A DNA stretch of 64,000 nucleotides from Akkermansia muciniphila (GTDB lineage Bacteria > Verrucomicrobiota > Verrucomicrobiia > Limisphaerales > BJHT01), in NCBI GenBank assembly GCA_945861535.1, contig CAMAUZ010000003.1:62001-126000 (forward strand), written 5' to 3'. The notes under the pieces were generated by a model. That model worked only from the letters and a program-made list of their open reading frames with translations, searched no databases and was not told the origin of the DNA. A program made the translations under genes and the position numbers. This document shows, in pieces, positions 51,671 through 60,998 of the stretch (positions are counted from its first letter, which is position 1; each line of letters starts with the position of its first letter).

Positions 51671-54600
51671 TCAGGGCAGGGTGGTGAAGGTGAAGTCGCC
51701 GGACACGCCGAGGTTGCCGGCTTCGTCGGTGCCGCGGATTTGGAAGTGGTAGAGCGTGCCGGGCAGCAGCTTGGTGAGGATGGCCGTGTGGCCGCGCTTT
51801 TTCACGGTGGAGACTTTCGTGGCCAACGTGTAGTCGGTGGTGAGGCCGTAGAACACCTGGCGGTTCGCGTTTTCATTCGCGGTCCAGGTGATCGTCGCGC
51901 CGGTGGACGTGATGTCTTTCACCGTTACCGCCGAGAACCTCGGCGGCATGGTGTCGGTTGTGGCGAAGAACACATTGGTCTGCACCAACGACACGCCGGC
52001 GAGACTTTTTATCCCCGATTCGCCGCCGCCGAGGACCGCGACATAATACGTCCAGTCCGTCTTCAGATTCACCACCGGGCGCAAGGTGGCCGTGCGGGTT
52101 TCCGGGTCATAAGTGACCGTCGCGGCGAGGTTGGTGGTCTGGTGTCTGCGGCGCAGGGTGAAGGTGTTCGTGTTGATCGTCGCCGGGTCCATCGGCTCGG
52201 AAAAGGTCACGGTGACCGCGATTGTCACCGGGATATGTCGCGCGGTGTTGGTCGGGGAAAAACTCACCACGAACGGCACGGTGGGATTCGTCACCGACAG
52301 GGTCGCCACGGTGCTGATCGCGCCGCCCACCGGGTTGATCGCCAGGCAGCGAAACTGCGTGCCGTCATCCGCCAAGGTCAGCACCGGCGTGGTGTAAGTT
52401 TCCGCGGTGGCGTTGTGCAGGTCCTCGAACCGGTCGCCCCCCGGAGCCAGCCGCTGCCACAGCAGGGCCGGCGCGGGCGTGCCCACGGCAATCGCCGTGA
52501 AGCTCGCGGTCTGCCCGACCCGCGCGGACTGGTTGGTCGGTTGCAGGAAGAACGTCGGGAAACTCTGCACGCTCACGCTCACGGTGGCGCTGATCGCCAC
52601 CCCCGCCGCATTCGCGGCGACACACCGGAATTGCGTCCCGTTGTCCGCCAGCGTCAGCGGCGCCGTGTTGAGCAAGGTCCCCGATCCCCCCGCGACATCG
52701 GTGAAATCCGCCGCGCCCGGCGTCCGCACCTGCCACTGCAAGGCCGGCAACGGCGTGCCCGAAGCATTCGCGCTGAAGCTCGCGAACTGCCCTTCGTTCG
52801 CCACCACGTCCACCGGCTGCTCCGTGAACTGCGGTGCCACGTCCGGCTCGCCCGCCACGGTAATGACCACGTTTGGCGTCGGCTCGGCAAAGCGCTCGAC
52901 TCCCTCCTGCACCATCATCCATTGGAAGTCGTAGCTGCCCAGATCCACCGGCGCGCGAATGCTGAAGGCAAACGTGTACAGCTCGCCCGGCGGCACGTCG
53001 TTCGTGAGGAGCACGCGCGCGCCGCCCCAGGTGAAGTTGTCGATGGGATTGATCGAGCCGAGCCGGTATTTGGCGTCCTCGTTCCAGGTGTTGGTGCCCG
53101 TGTTGCGCACCGTGATGGCGGCCACGCCGATCGAGCCGGGCGTCATCTGGGCGGGCACGGTTTGCGACACGAACGCGGCGGCGTTGCCCCGCGCCGGCGG
53201 GGCCGTGATCGTGATCGTGGCGTTGCTGCTCGGCTGGCCGAACAGCCCCACGCCCTCGCGCAGCAGTTGCATTTGGAAATCGTACGCTCCGGGCGTCTGC
53301 GGCGCGGTGATCGTAAAATCAAACGTGACGATGGCCCCGGGCGCGACCTCGTTGGGGAGCACGACGCGGTTGAAGCCCCAGGTGAGATTGTCGAAGGGAT
53401 TCATCGCCGCCAGCCGGTAGAGATTGGCCTCGCTCCACGCGTTGAGACCGATGTTGCGGAACGTGAGCGACGCCGGGGCGGTCGCGCCGGCGGGGATTTC
53501 CGTCGGCAGCGTTTGCGCGACGAAGACCGCGTCGTTTCCATTGGTCCCCACGTCGAGCACGTTGATGGGCGCGCCGGCGTTGATCTCGCCAAAATGGCTC
53601 ACCCCTTCCCGGACCATCTGCCATTGGCAATCATACGCCCCGGGCGTCACCGGAGCCTTGATCGGAAAGCTGAACGTGACCGTGCCGCCGGGCGCGACGC
53701 TGGCCGGCAGGTAAACGCGGTTGAGTCCCCAGATGCGATTGTCCCCGGGCGTGACCGAGCCGAGGCGGTAGCGCGCCGCCTCGCTCCACGTATTCGTGCC
53801 CGTGTTGCGCAGCGTGATCGACGCCCGCGCGGTTGCGCCGGTGGCCATCAGCGAGGGCATCGCCTGGCTGACGAACGCCGCGGAGTCGCCCGCGACTCCC
53901 GCCGGAAACACCACGACCGACGCGCTCCGCGTGGCCTGACCGAAAACACTCACCCCTTCGCGGATCATCTGCCATTGCAGCTCGTACGTGCCAGGCGTCA
54001 GCGGCGCGGTGATCTCGAAGTTGAACGTCGCGTTGGTGCCCGGCGGCACCTCCGCGGCGAGCGCGACGCGGTTGAGGCCCCAGTTCAAATTGTCGGCGGG
54101 GTTGATCGCCGCGAGGAAAAACGTGTCGTTGGTGCGCCAGGTCGTCGTGCCGAAGTTCGACATCACGACCGTGATCACGTTCGCCTGGCCCTGCACGAGA
54201 AAGGGCGGAACGACTTGGGAAACGAACGTCGCGTTGTCGCCGTCGGGCGTCGGGATCGCGGGCGGCGTCTGGAAAAACAGCCCCGCGGAATCCGCCGAGC
54301 AGCCCGTCGGATTGCAGGCCGCGACGACCCAGCGCAACTGTCCACCCGGCGGCGGGGTCAGCGCGAAGGTGAGCGCCGTCGTGTTCGTGCTCGCGAGCAC
54401 GGCCCCGGTGCCCGCGTCCAGCACGCGCACATCGTAGGAAATCGCCTCGCGCACGGCGCTCCAGCTCAGCGTGAGCGGGCCGCTGGGCACCAGTTCACCC
54501 GGACTTTCGGCGGAGCCGGGAGTCGCATTGGTGGGCGCGGTCGGCGTCACCGACAGCGACGCGATGCCAATCTCCGCCACCCAGCCGTCCGTGCCCGTGT

Positions 54601-54862
54601 CGAAATCCACGAGCAGCCACGTCAGCGTGAAGCCGCCGAGTCTCGCCACGACCGGCCCGTCCACGACCAGGCCCTGATCGCCGACCCGGCGCGTGGCCAG
54701 GAAGGTTCCGGCGGGTGCCTGCCGCACGTTTGCCGCGTCAATGCACTTGATGCGCTCGCCAATGTTGATGGCGGCGGCGGCGCGGTTTTCACCCGCCCAC
54801 AGACTCAGGCAACCCAACAACGCCACGATCCAGACACGCACGTTTCCCATAATGATTTTCAC
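51671..54862 (-). CDS. Large secreted protein with NBR1-like, Ig, SbsA-type and FN3 domains
   Basis: The protein has 1063 residues. Signal peptide (VRVWIVALLGCLSLWAGENR), an SH3b-like part (about 35-100, CIDAANVRQAPAGTFLATRR), then an FN3-like part. Four tandem repeats of about 110 residues follow, with phrases such as NTGTNTWNEDAKYRLGSINP and APVDLGSYDFQWMMVQEGVE, which resemble the Ig-like central domain of NBR1. Next are two Ig domains (QFRCVAANAAGVAISATVSV; QFRCLAINPVGG), a SbsA-type Ig domain with MDPATINTNTFTLRRR, and a terminal FN3 domain (GHTAILTKLLPGTLYHFQIR). It is a surface or matrix protein by architecture. An ATG at 54850 is an alternative start. Confidence 0.82.
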   Translation of the reverse strand: MKIIMGNVRVWIVALLGCLSLWAGENRAAAAINIGERIKCIDAANVRQAPAGTFLATRRVGDQGLVVDGPVVARLGGFTLTWLLVDFDTGTDGWVAEIGIASLSVTPTAPTNATPGSAESPGELVPSGPLTLSWSAVREAISYDVRVLDAGTGAVLASTNTTALTFALTPPPGGQLRWVVAACNPTGCSADSAGLFFQTPPAIPTPDGDNATFVSQVVPPFLVQGQANVITVVMSNFGTTTWRTNDTFFLAAINPADNLNWGLNRVALAAEVPPGTNATFNFEITAPLTPGTYELQWQMIREGVSVFGQATRSASVVVFPAGVAGDSAAFVSQAMPSLMATGATARASITLRNTGTNTWSEAARYRLGSVTPGDNRIWGLNRVYLPASVAPGGTVTFSFPIKAPVTPGAYDCQWQMVREGVSHFGEINAGAPINVLDVGTNGNDAVFVAQTLPTEIPAGATAPASLTFRNIGLNAWSEANLYRLAAMNPFDNLTWGFNRVVLPNEVAPGAIVTFDFTITAPQTPGAYDFQMQLLREGVGLFGQPSSNATITITAPPARGNAAAFVSQTVPAQMTPGSIGVAAITVRNTGTNTWNEDAKYRLGSINPIDNFTWGGARVLLTNDVPPGELYTFAFSIRAPVDLGSYDFQWMMVQEGVERFAEPTPNVVITVAGEPDVAPQFTEQPVDVVANEGQFASFSANASGTPLPALQWQVRTPGAADFTDVAGGSGTLLNTAPLTLADNGTQFRCVAANAAGVAISATVSVSVQSFPTFFLQPTNQSARVGQTASFTAIAVGTPAPALLWQRLAPGGDRFEDLHNATAETYTTPVLTLADDGTQFRCLAINPVGGAISTVATLSVTNPTVPFVVSFSPTNTARHIPVTIAVTVTFSEPMDPATINTNTFTLRRRHQTTNLAATVTYDPETRTATLRPVVNLKTDWTYYVAVLGGGESGIKSLAGVSLVQTNVFFATTDTMPPRFSAVTVKDITSTGATITWTANENANRQVFYGLTTDYTLATKVSTVKKRGHTAILTKLLPGTLYHFQIRGTDEAGNLGVSGDFTFTTLP

Positions 54863-55011
54863 GGCTCAGATTTCCAATGTGAACGACCCCGCTTTCAGAC
54901 TCGGACCGGAGTTAATACACCACTCGGCGCGGTTGTGCCGAAGAAAACTGTCGGCCGGGTGATTTCGAGATCGGGAGGATCGGCCGCCGATTGGAAATCG
55001 CCGCCGCCCTT

Positions 55012-55109
55012 CTCTGCGTCCCTTCCAATCTCTGCGGTGTAATTTTTGCGTCCCCGCCGCCAGGCGCGGCGCTCCACAGAACACCGCAGAGATTGGAAGG
55101 AACGCAGAG
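55012..55109. repeat. Inverted-repeat element K2
   Basis: The left arm CTCTGCGTCCCTTCCAATCT followed by CTGCGGTGT is matched by its inverse ACACCGCAGAGATTGGAAGG followed by AACGCAGAG. The arms of about 29 bp match nearly perfectly. Confidence 0.88.
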
Positions 55110-55219
55110 GGGGAAACTGTGCGGAGAGAATGTGCGGCCAGTCCGCGCGCCCGGCCTGAAACCGAGATGGCAGAAGAATGGGGCAGGTGAATTCTTGGCG
55201 GGGTGCTGCGCAATGCCGG

Positions 55220-55589
55220 TGTAGCCGCCGACGTGAGGAGGCGGACGCCCTCGCCGGAGCGCCCGATCCGCCTGCCAACGTTCCCCCCCGCCATTTTCGG
55301 TTACGATGGCTCCATGCTGCGCCTTTTTATGGCGCTCGGGTTCTCCTCCTGTCGGCTCTTACGGGGACCGCCTGTGACGCGTTTTCATCCCTGTTCAAAA
55401 GGCCTCCCGCAGATTCAGGGAGGCCAACAGATGAAAGTCCGCCATCTGTGGGCCTCCCTGAATCTGCGGGAGGAATCCGCTGGATCAGCGGCGGGCGGCG
55501 CCTGCCAACGTTCCTCCCGCCATTTTCGGGTACGATGGCCCCATGCTGCGCCGTTTCGGCGCTCGGGTTCTCCTCACCTCGGCGGCTAC
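55220..55589. repeat. Composite: element G4 containing direct repeats and a hairpin
   Basis: Ends are those of family G (GTAGCCGCCGACGTGAGGAG at 55220 and CCTCGGCGGCTAC at 55589). Inside are two direct copies of an 80-bp unit (55269-55348 and 55499-55575, sharing GCCTGCCAACGTTCC, CGCCATTTTCGG and ATGCTGCGCC). Between them is a hairpin with 31-bp arms at 55403-55433 and 55443-55473 (one mismatch, 9-base loop). No gene is supported here. Confidence 0.82.
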
Positions 55590-55598
55590 GCGCGGCCG

Positions 55599-57758
55599 CT
55601 ACTTCGCCGCCTGTTCGAGCGCAACGAGCACGAGGCCCGGCGTAAGCACTTCGGGCAGCACCAGCGGCGCGTCCGCCGCGTGGCGCGGATAGACCACCAC
55701 CAGCGGCACGCCCGCGCGCCCGAAGCGTTTCAATTCCGCGGCCATCACCGGATTCTCGCGCGTGTAATCCGCGAGCAGCGCCACCGCGTTGATCGCCTTC
55801 AGCTTCGCCCGCACCGCTGCGATTTCGATGCTCGTCTTCTTGTTGGCCTGGCAGGTCACGCACCAGTCGGCCGTGAAATCCACGAACACCGGCCGCCCCG
55901 CCGCGCGCGCCGCCGTCACCGCCGCCGCGCTCCACGGCTGCCAGTCGATGCCGTCGGGACTTTCCTTGAGCGAACCGCCCACCGCCGCCGCCGCCACGGG
56001 CGCACGCCACTGCAGCTCGACTTCCATCGCATAAACAAAACCGCCCGTGGCCAGCAGCGCGCTGATCGCCATCGCCAGCCCTTGCCGCTTCGTGCCGCGC
56101 TGCACGAACTCGCCCCACACCCACAGCGCCAGCGAGAGCACCACGAGAAACATCCCGAACCACAGCGCGCCGCGTTTGCCGTAATGCGTGACCGTCAGCG
56201 AGAAGAGCCACACCGCCGTCGCGAGCATCGGGAAACCCATCACGTTTTTGAATTTCTCCATCCACGCGCCCGGCTTCGGCAGAAACTTCAGCCACGCCGG
56301 TTCCCAGCTCAGCACCACGTACGGCAGCGCCAGCCCGCAGCCCACCGTGAGAAACATCAGCACGATGATCAGCGGCTGCTGCGTGAACGCGAACCCGAGC
56401 GCGAACCCGAGGAACGGCGCGCTGCACGGCGTCGCCAGCACCGTCGCGAGCACGCCGTTGAAAAACGCGCCGCTCGCGCCCTCACGCGACGCCAGTTCGC
56501 CCGCCGCGCCCATCGCCGTCCCGCCGAGCGACACCTCGAACACGCCGAACAAATTCAGCGCCACCAGCACCACCAGCGTCGTGATCGCGATCAGGAACTG
56601 CGGATTCTGAAACTGCATCCCCCAGCTCGCGTCGCGCCCCGCCCGCTGGACGCCGATGATCATCCCCGCCAGCACGAGGAACGAGCACAGCACGCCGAGA
56701 CCATAGACCAGCCCGAGCTTGCGCACGCGCCCCGGCGCTTCGCGGCTCTGGTTCACGAAGCCGAGAATTTTCAGCGCAATCACCGGCAGCACGCACGGCA
56801 TGATGTTCAGGATCAGCCCGCCGATAAACGCGAGGCCGAGCATGGCGAAGAGGGAGGTTTCGGTGGTGGGCTTCTTCGGCGTCGCCACCACCGAACTGGG
56901 TGCGGCGCTCGCATTTCCGGCGGCCGCAGCCGTCGCCATTGGCAGGCTCACCTCGAAGGCCGCGAGCGCTTTTCCTTTCGCATCCAGCTCGACCAGCACG
57001 CCGGTCAGCCGCTCGGGCCAGACGCCCTTCGTGCTCTCGATGACTTTGCGCAACCGTGCGTTTACCCCGTCGCTCTTCAACCGCTCCGTCGCCGCCAGCA
57101 CTTCGAAATCGCGGCTGGCATCGGGATAAAAATCAAACTTCGCCGCCGGATGGCGCGGCTTCCATTCGAGCAACGCTGGCCGCGACTTGCCTTTCGCCGG
57201 GGCGTCCCATGCGGCTTTGGCCGCCACAACCGCGCCCGGCTCGGGCAGACGTTTCCGCGCAGCTTCGATTGCCGCGGCGGCAGCCGAGGGTGTCGTCGCC
57301 TCGCCAATCGTGAGCGTCGCGTTCACGTTTCCACCGCCGGGCACGCACTGCTTCTCGCACTCGATCCACGAGACCTTGGCCTTGATCGCCGCCGGACCGG
57401 CGCTCACTCCGCTCGCGAGCGTAAGCGGCACCAGCAGGAAAATTTCGCCGTGATGGATGTAGGTCGTCAGGCCGTCGAGCGCGTCCTTCTCCGGCACCGG
57501 CCACTGGATTTCCCCCGCCGTGATGCCCGCCGGCAGCTCCCACTCGATCTTCGTCGGCGAACCCGACTCGCCCGAATTCCGCCAGTACGTGTGCCAGCCC
57601 GGTGCCATCTGCAACCGCACCGCCGCCGTCACCACGTCGCCCGCGCGCGCCGCGTCGTGCGACAGCAGCAAGGCCGCCTTCGTCGCCGCCGCCCGCAGCG
57701 GCTCCGGCGATGTGACCAACCCGAATGCCACCAAGCACACCGACAGGAAAAATCTCAT
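55599..57758 (-). CDS. dsbD: DsbD-like thiol:disulfide interchange protein
   Basis: The protein has 719 residues from ATG 57758 (MRFFLSVCLVAFGLVTSPEP). Periplasmic N-domain about 25-300 with the Cys pair of WIECEKQCVPGG. Then eight or so membrane helices with the DsbD-type cysteines in LNIMPCVLPVIALKILGF and VLATPCSAPFLGFALG. The C-terminal thioredoxin domain has the active site CVTC (VDFTADWCVTCQANKKTSIE). It would carry electrons from cytosolic thioredoxin to periplasmic substrates, including apocytochromes c, which suits a genome with many CxxCH proteins. The N-domain is of the DsbC_N/DsbD_2-type seen in PVC bacteria rather than E. coli. Confidence 0.9.
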   Translation of the reverse strand: MRFFLSVCLVAFGLVTSPEPLRAAATKAALLLSHDAARAGDVVTAAVRLQMAPGWHTYWRNSGESGSPTKIEWELPAGITAGEIQWPVPEKDALDGLTTYIHHGEIFLLVPLTLASGVSAGPAAIKAKVSWIECEKQCVPGGGNVNATLTIGEATTPSAAAAAIEAARKRLPEPGAVVAAKAAWDAPAKGKSRPALLEWKPRHPAAKFDFYPDASRDFEVLAATERLKSDGVNARLRKVIESTKGVWPERLTGVLVELDAKGKALAAFEVSLPMATAAAAGNASAAPSSVVATPKKPTTETSLFAMLGLAFIGGLILNIMPCVLPVIALKILGFVNQSREAPGRVRKLGLVYGLGVLCSFLVLAGMIIGVQRAGRDASWGMQFQNPQFLIAITTLVVLVALNLFGVFEVSLGGTAMGAAGELASREGASGAFFNGVLATVLATPCSAPFLGFALGFAFTQQPLIIVLMFLTVGCGLALPYVVLSWEPAWLKFLPKPGAWMEKFKNVMGFPMLATAVWLFSLTVTHYGKRGALWFGMFLVVLSLALWVWGEFVQRGTKRQGLAMAISALLATGGFVYAMEVELQWRAPVAAAAVGGSLKESPDGIDWQPWSAAAVTAARAAGRPVFVDFTADWCVTCQANKKTSIEIAAVRAKLKAINAVALLADYTRENPVMAAELKRFGRAGVPLVVVYPRHAADAPLVLPEVLTPGLVLVALEQAAK

Positions 57759-57854
57759 GTGCGACAAGGTGCCGCAAAGCCGGGCGCGGTGAAACTCCAA
57801 TTCCATCGTCCACCGCAGCACGAGTGCGCTTAAGGGTGGTCGAGGCCGGACGGT

Positions 57855-57933
57855 GGTAGGGCGCGTCTGTCCCCAGCGCGCCGGTTGCGCGTTCGCACGT
57901 CCCGCGGCGCGCTGAGGACAGACGCGCCCTACC
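57855..57933. repeat. Inverted-repeat element E3
   Basis: A 79-bp copy of family E with ends GGTAGGGCGCGTCTGTCC and GGACAGACGCGCCCTACC, between dsbD and the Sel1 gene. Confidence 0.85.
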
Positions 57934-58004
57934 CACTACCGCCCAACAGTACACCTTTCAGCACCTTGCTGCCTCGTCGCCCACCCGCACCGCACCGAAA
58001 ACAA

Positions 58005-59183
58005 TTACTCCACCGGTGCCACCGGCTTTGGCGGCGGGCGGCGGAAGAAGGCGGCCGAGCGCCGCTGACCTTCGGCGAGGTCCGCGGGCGAGATGCGGCT
58101 GAGGAGGGCGGCGCGGGCTTCTTCGGCGTAGGTCAGCCCGTGGACAGCGGCGAGGTTGTACCACTTGTAGGCCTCGGCGAGGTCGGGCTTCACGCCTTTC
58201 CCTTTTTCGTAGAGGACGCCGAGATTGTGCTGCGCCCAGAGGTGCTCCTGCTCGGCGGCCTTGCGGAACCAGTGCATGGCTTCGGTGGAATTCTGCGCCG
58301 CGCCCAGGCCGGAGAAAAAAATCACGCCGAGCTGGAACTGCGCCTCGGCGTGTCCCAACGCCGCCGCGGTGCGAAACCATTTCAACGCCTCGGCATCGCT
58401 CGGTTTCACGCCCTGGCCGTTGCGATAGAGAATGCCCAGTTGCGTCTGCGCCTCCGGATCCTCGAGATCGGCGGCCCGGCGATACCACTTGGCCGCCTCG
58501 GTTTCGCTGCGCTCGACGCCGCGGCCGCGCGCGTAGCATTCGGCGACTTTGACCTGCGCTTCGGCGACCTCCTGCTCGGCGGCCAGGCGGTACCACGCCA
58601 GCGATTGCGCGTCGTCGGCCGGCACGCCGCTGCCTTTTTCGTAACACATGCCGAGGAGAAACTGGGCGCGGGCGTTTTTCTTTTCCGCCGCCTTGCGATA
58701 CCACGCGACGGCCGTGACGGAATCCTGCGGCACGCCATTGCCGAGATCGCAGAGCAGGCCCGCCAACACCTGCGCCGTGTCGTCCCCCTGCGCCGCCGCC
58801 TTGGAATACCACTGGAACGCCTCGCCGGGATTGGTCAGCACGCCGACGCCGTGCTCGTAAAAAAGGCCGAGCCGCAACTGCGCTTTCACGTCGCCCGTCA
58901 GCGCCTGCGTCATCGTCTGCTCGAATTCCTCCAACTCCGTGGGCAGGGGCGGGACCGCGGGCGTGGGCGTGGGCGCAGCTACGGTGGCCGGGCCTGACAC
59001 CGGGGGTGGCGGCGCGGCGGGAGCGGCCGGAGCAAGGGGACCTGATACCGGCGGAGGAGGAGCAACGAGCCCGACAGGCGGACGTGGTGCCGCGACCAGC
59101 GCCAACAGCGGCGACAACAACAGCGCCACCCGCAGCCCGAGCCGTGGGACGCCCTGCCATTGCCGGCGGAAAAAAGAGGTCAT
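58005..59183 (-). CDS. Exported Sel1-repeat protein
   Basis: The protein has 392 residues. ATG 59183 gives a signal or membrane segment (MTSFFRRQWQGVPRLGLRVA, LLLSPLLALVAA) and a Pro-rich linker. Eight Sel1 repeats of 36 residues follow, with phrases such as EAFQWYSKAAAQGD, AQFLLGMCYEKGSGVPADDA and EAAKWYRRAADLEDPEAQTQ. Sel1 arrays are adaptor surfaces, often in envelope-stress or signalling systems; the partner is unknown. The longer upstream ORF crosses repeat O2 and is not used. Confidence 0.82.
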   Translation of the reverse strand: MTSFFRRQWQGVPRLGLRVALLLSPLLALVAAPRPPVGLVAPPPPVSGPLAPAAPAAPPPPVSGPATVAAPTPTPAVPPLPTELEEFEQTMTQALTGDVKAQLRLGLFYEHGVGVLTNPGEAFQWYSKAAAQGDDTAQVLAGLLCDLGNGVPQDSVTAVAWYRKAAEKKNARAQFLLGMCYEKGSGVPADDAQSLAWYRLAAEQEVAEAQVKVAECYARGRGVERSETEAAKWYRRAADLEDPEAQTQLGILYRNGQGVKPSDAEALKWFRTAAALGHAEAQFQLGVIFFSGLGAAQNSTEAMHWFRKAAEQEHLWAQHNLGVLYEKGKGVKPDLAEAYKWYNLAAVHGLTYAEEARAALLSRISPADLAEGQRRSAAFFRRPPPKPVAPVE

Positions 59184-59210
59184 CAGACTTTGGTGGAGCG
59201 CGCCGATGCG

Positions 59211-59369
59211 GCCGGAGCGCGGGCTTCCAGCCCGCTCACGGAGAAGCACGGCCGGAAGCGGCGGGTTAGCACGAGGTCGTCGGTCACTTTGATCATTGTT
59301 CACGCCACACCAAGCTCACCGTGACGTGGTGCGGGCGGTGTGAGCGGGCGGGACGCCCGCGCTCCGGCC
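59211..59369. repeat. Inverted-repeat element O2
   Basis: The left arm GCCGGAGCGCGGGCTTCCAG and right arm GGACGCCCGCGCTCCGGCC flank about 100 bp. The core GCGGGC-TCC-GCCCGC is related to that of O1. It occupies most of the 211-bp gap between the Sel1 gene and the next gene. Confidence 0.75.
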
Positions 59370-59394
59370 TCCGACCAAGCCCCCCGCGTCCGCC

Positions 59395-60504
59395 TCACGC
59401 CTTCTCCCCCAGCCCGAGAACTTCCTTGCAGTACTTGATGCTGCGCTCGAGTTCGCCCTTTTGGTAATCCTGATCGGCCTTGGTTTTGTCCACGCCCGCC
59501 GGGGCTTTGAAGGGTTCCATCGCCTTGCCTTTCTTGGTCAACGCGAGGAAACGCGCGAAGTCCTCGGCGCGCGCTTTCGGAAACGCCTTCCAGAACTCGG
59601 GCTTCAGATACGCGAACTCGCGGTTGAAACCCGAGATCGTCTCGATGTGAACCGGCACGCCCGGACACAGCTCGGCGAAGCGGTTGAAGTACGTCTTGAG
59701 ATCCACGCAGCCCTCGCCCATCGCGGTCCATTGAATCGTCGCGCCGTTGGCCGTTTCCCAGATCATCGAGTCGCGCAGGCTCGTCGTGACCGCGTAGGGC
59801 GCGAGGATTTCGAGGCTGCGCACGGGGTCTTCGAGGGTCCAGGTGGCGTTGCCGGCGTCGAGATTCACGCCCACGTAATCCTTGCCCGCGGCCTCGACGA
59901 GCGTCGCCAGCTCCCACGCCTGCAGGTCGCCGGCGTGGTTTTCGACGGCGATTTTCACGCCTGCGTCCACCGCCTGGCTGCGCATGGCCTTGCACACTTT
60001 CACCGTGTCCGCGATGCGCGCCTCGATGCCGCCTTCGGTCAGGCGGTCCGCGCCGTTGCCGAGGATCACGCGGAACACGGACGACCCGAGCGCCTTGGCG
60101 CAGCGGATGCCCAACGCCAGATGCTCCTCGGCCGTGCCCCAGGTTTTTTTGAACGACTTCGAGGTCGGGCAAATGCTCCACGATCCGAGCTGAATCTGAA
60201 GGCCCTTGTCGGCGGCGCGCGCGCGCAATTCCTTCAGCGGCTTTTCCTCCACCGTGTCCAGCGCGTCGAGGTCGGTGATGAAGAGCGAGTCGGTGCGCAG
60301 CGACGCGGCGTAGTCGATCAACTGCGGCGCTTTCCACTTGAGGGCGCGCACGGCGAAGTTGTCGAGGCCGAGCTTGATCTTGGGCGTGCGCACCGGCGCG
60401 GCGCTCTGGGCGAGGGTCGGAAGACCGGCCGCGGCGACGGCGGAACCGACAGCTACGGACTGAAGAAAGGTGCGACGCGAGGTGTTGAACGGAGCGATTA
60501 TCAT
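59395..60504 (-). CDS. TAT-exported sugar phosphate isomerase/epimerase-like protein
   Basis: The protein has 369 residues and starts MIIAPFNTSRRTFLQSVAVG, a twin-arginine leader (SRRTFLQ). The remainder is an AP-endonuclease-2/xylose-isomerase-like TIM barrel (KIKLGLDNFAVRALKW, GIRCAKALGSSVFRVILGN, AGVKIAVENHAGDLQAWELA, YVGVNLDAGNATWTLEDPVR, GVPVHIETISGFNREFAYLK). Metal ligands would be E and H of VENHAGD, D of NLDAGN and E of IETISG. The reaction is not known; PVC bacteria carry many such exported members. Confidence 0.85.
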   Translation of the reverse strand: MIIAPFNTSRRTFLQSVAVGSAVAAAGLPTLAQSAAPVRTPKIKLGLDNFAVRALKWKAPQLIDYAASLRTDSLFITDLDALDTVEEKPLKELRARAADKGLQIQLGSWSICPTSKSFKKTWGTAEEHLALGIRCAKALGSSVFRVILGNGADRLTEGGIEARIADTVKVCKAMRSQAVDAGVKIAVENHAGDLQAWELATLVEAAGKDYVGVNLDAGNATWTLEDPVRSLEILAPYAVTTSLRDSMIWETANGATIQWTAMGEGCVDLKTYFNRFAELCPGVPVHIETISGFNREFAYLKPEFWKAFPKARAEDFARFLALTKKGKAMEPFKAPAGVDKTKADQDYQKGELERSIKYCKEVLGLGEKA

Positions 60505-60603
60505 GGGCGCATCGGTACCAGTTCACCTTTGCTTTGCCAACGAGAAGATTGTTTTTCAGGCGGGGAGCGCCGGCCTCCCCCCGGGAGCGCGGCCGCGGCC
60601 CCC

Positions 60604-60759
60604 GTAGCGCAGACTTCCAAGTCTGCTGTATCGCGGGTTTCCAAACCCGCGGGAGGTCCGCTCGTCCGCAACGCACCGGTTTGCCGCACGCGCCCGCAAC
60701 GCCCCGGCCCCGGCCGATTTGGAAATCGGCGATACAGCAGGTTTGCAAACCTGCGCTAC
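60604..60759. repeat. Nested palindromic element H
   Basis: The left half has GTAGCGCAGACTTCCAAGTC and CGCGGGTTTCCAAACCCGCG. The right half has GATTTGGAAATC and CAGGTTTGCAAACCTGCGCTAC. Outer ends pair and each half also folds on itself. It resembles D in design but not sequence. Confidence 0.8.
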
Positions 60760-60796
60760 GGTGGCCGCGCGCGGCGGTACGCGCGCCGTAGTTGTG

Positions 60797-60927
60797 GGGC
60801 AGGCGTCCTTGCCTGCCGGTTCACGGGGCATCCCTGCCCCGTGTTCCTGCGGCCATGACCGTCCGCCCGCGCCAACCAAAACGGGCGGCAGGATGCCGCC
60901 CGAACCGGCAGGCTGGAAGCCTGACCC
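60797..60927. repeat. D-like palindromic element
   Basis: GGGCAGGCGTCCTTGCCTGC and CGGGGCATCCCTGCCCCG at the left face CGGGCGGCAGGATGCCGCCC and GCAGGCTGGAAGCCTG at the right. The order of small hairpins follows that of D1 and D2. It fills the gap before cdsA. Confidence 0.75.
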
Positions 60928-60998
60928 ACCGGGCCTGCACGCACCACGCGCCGCTAATCCGCTCGACTCGCGCGGGGGCGGTACTATCGTTTCGGCGC

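Noticed and set aside
51626-55042. 1138-codon ORF antisense to the Ig-domain gene
   Set aside because: Arg/His/Gly-rich composition and no homology; the opposite strand has a signal peptide and well-defined Ig and FN3 domains.
55203-55620. Short gene beginning MLRLFMALGFSS in the direct repeats
   Set aside because: The ATG lies in a repeated unit, the frame goes on into the antisense of dsbD, and the product has no homology.
60604-60759. Possible tRNA pair because of regular stems
   Set aside because: There is no acceptor stem with CCA-type end, no T-loop consensus and no plausible anticodon loop; the stems fit a dispersed palindrome.
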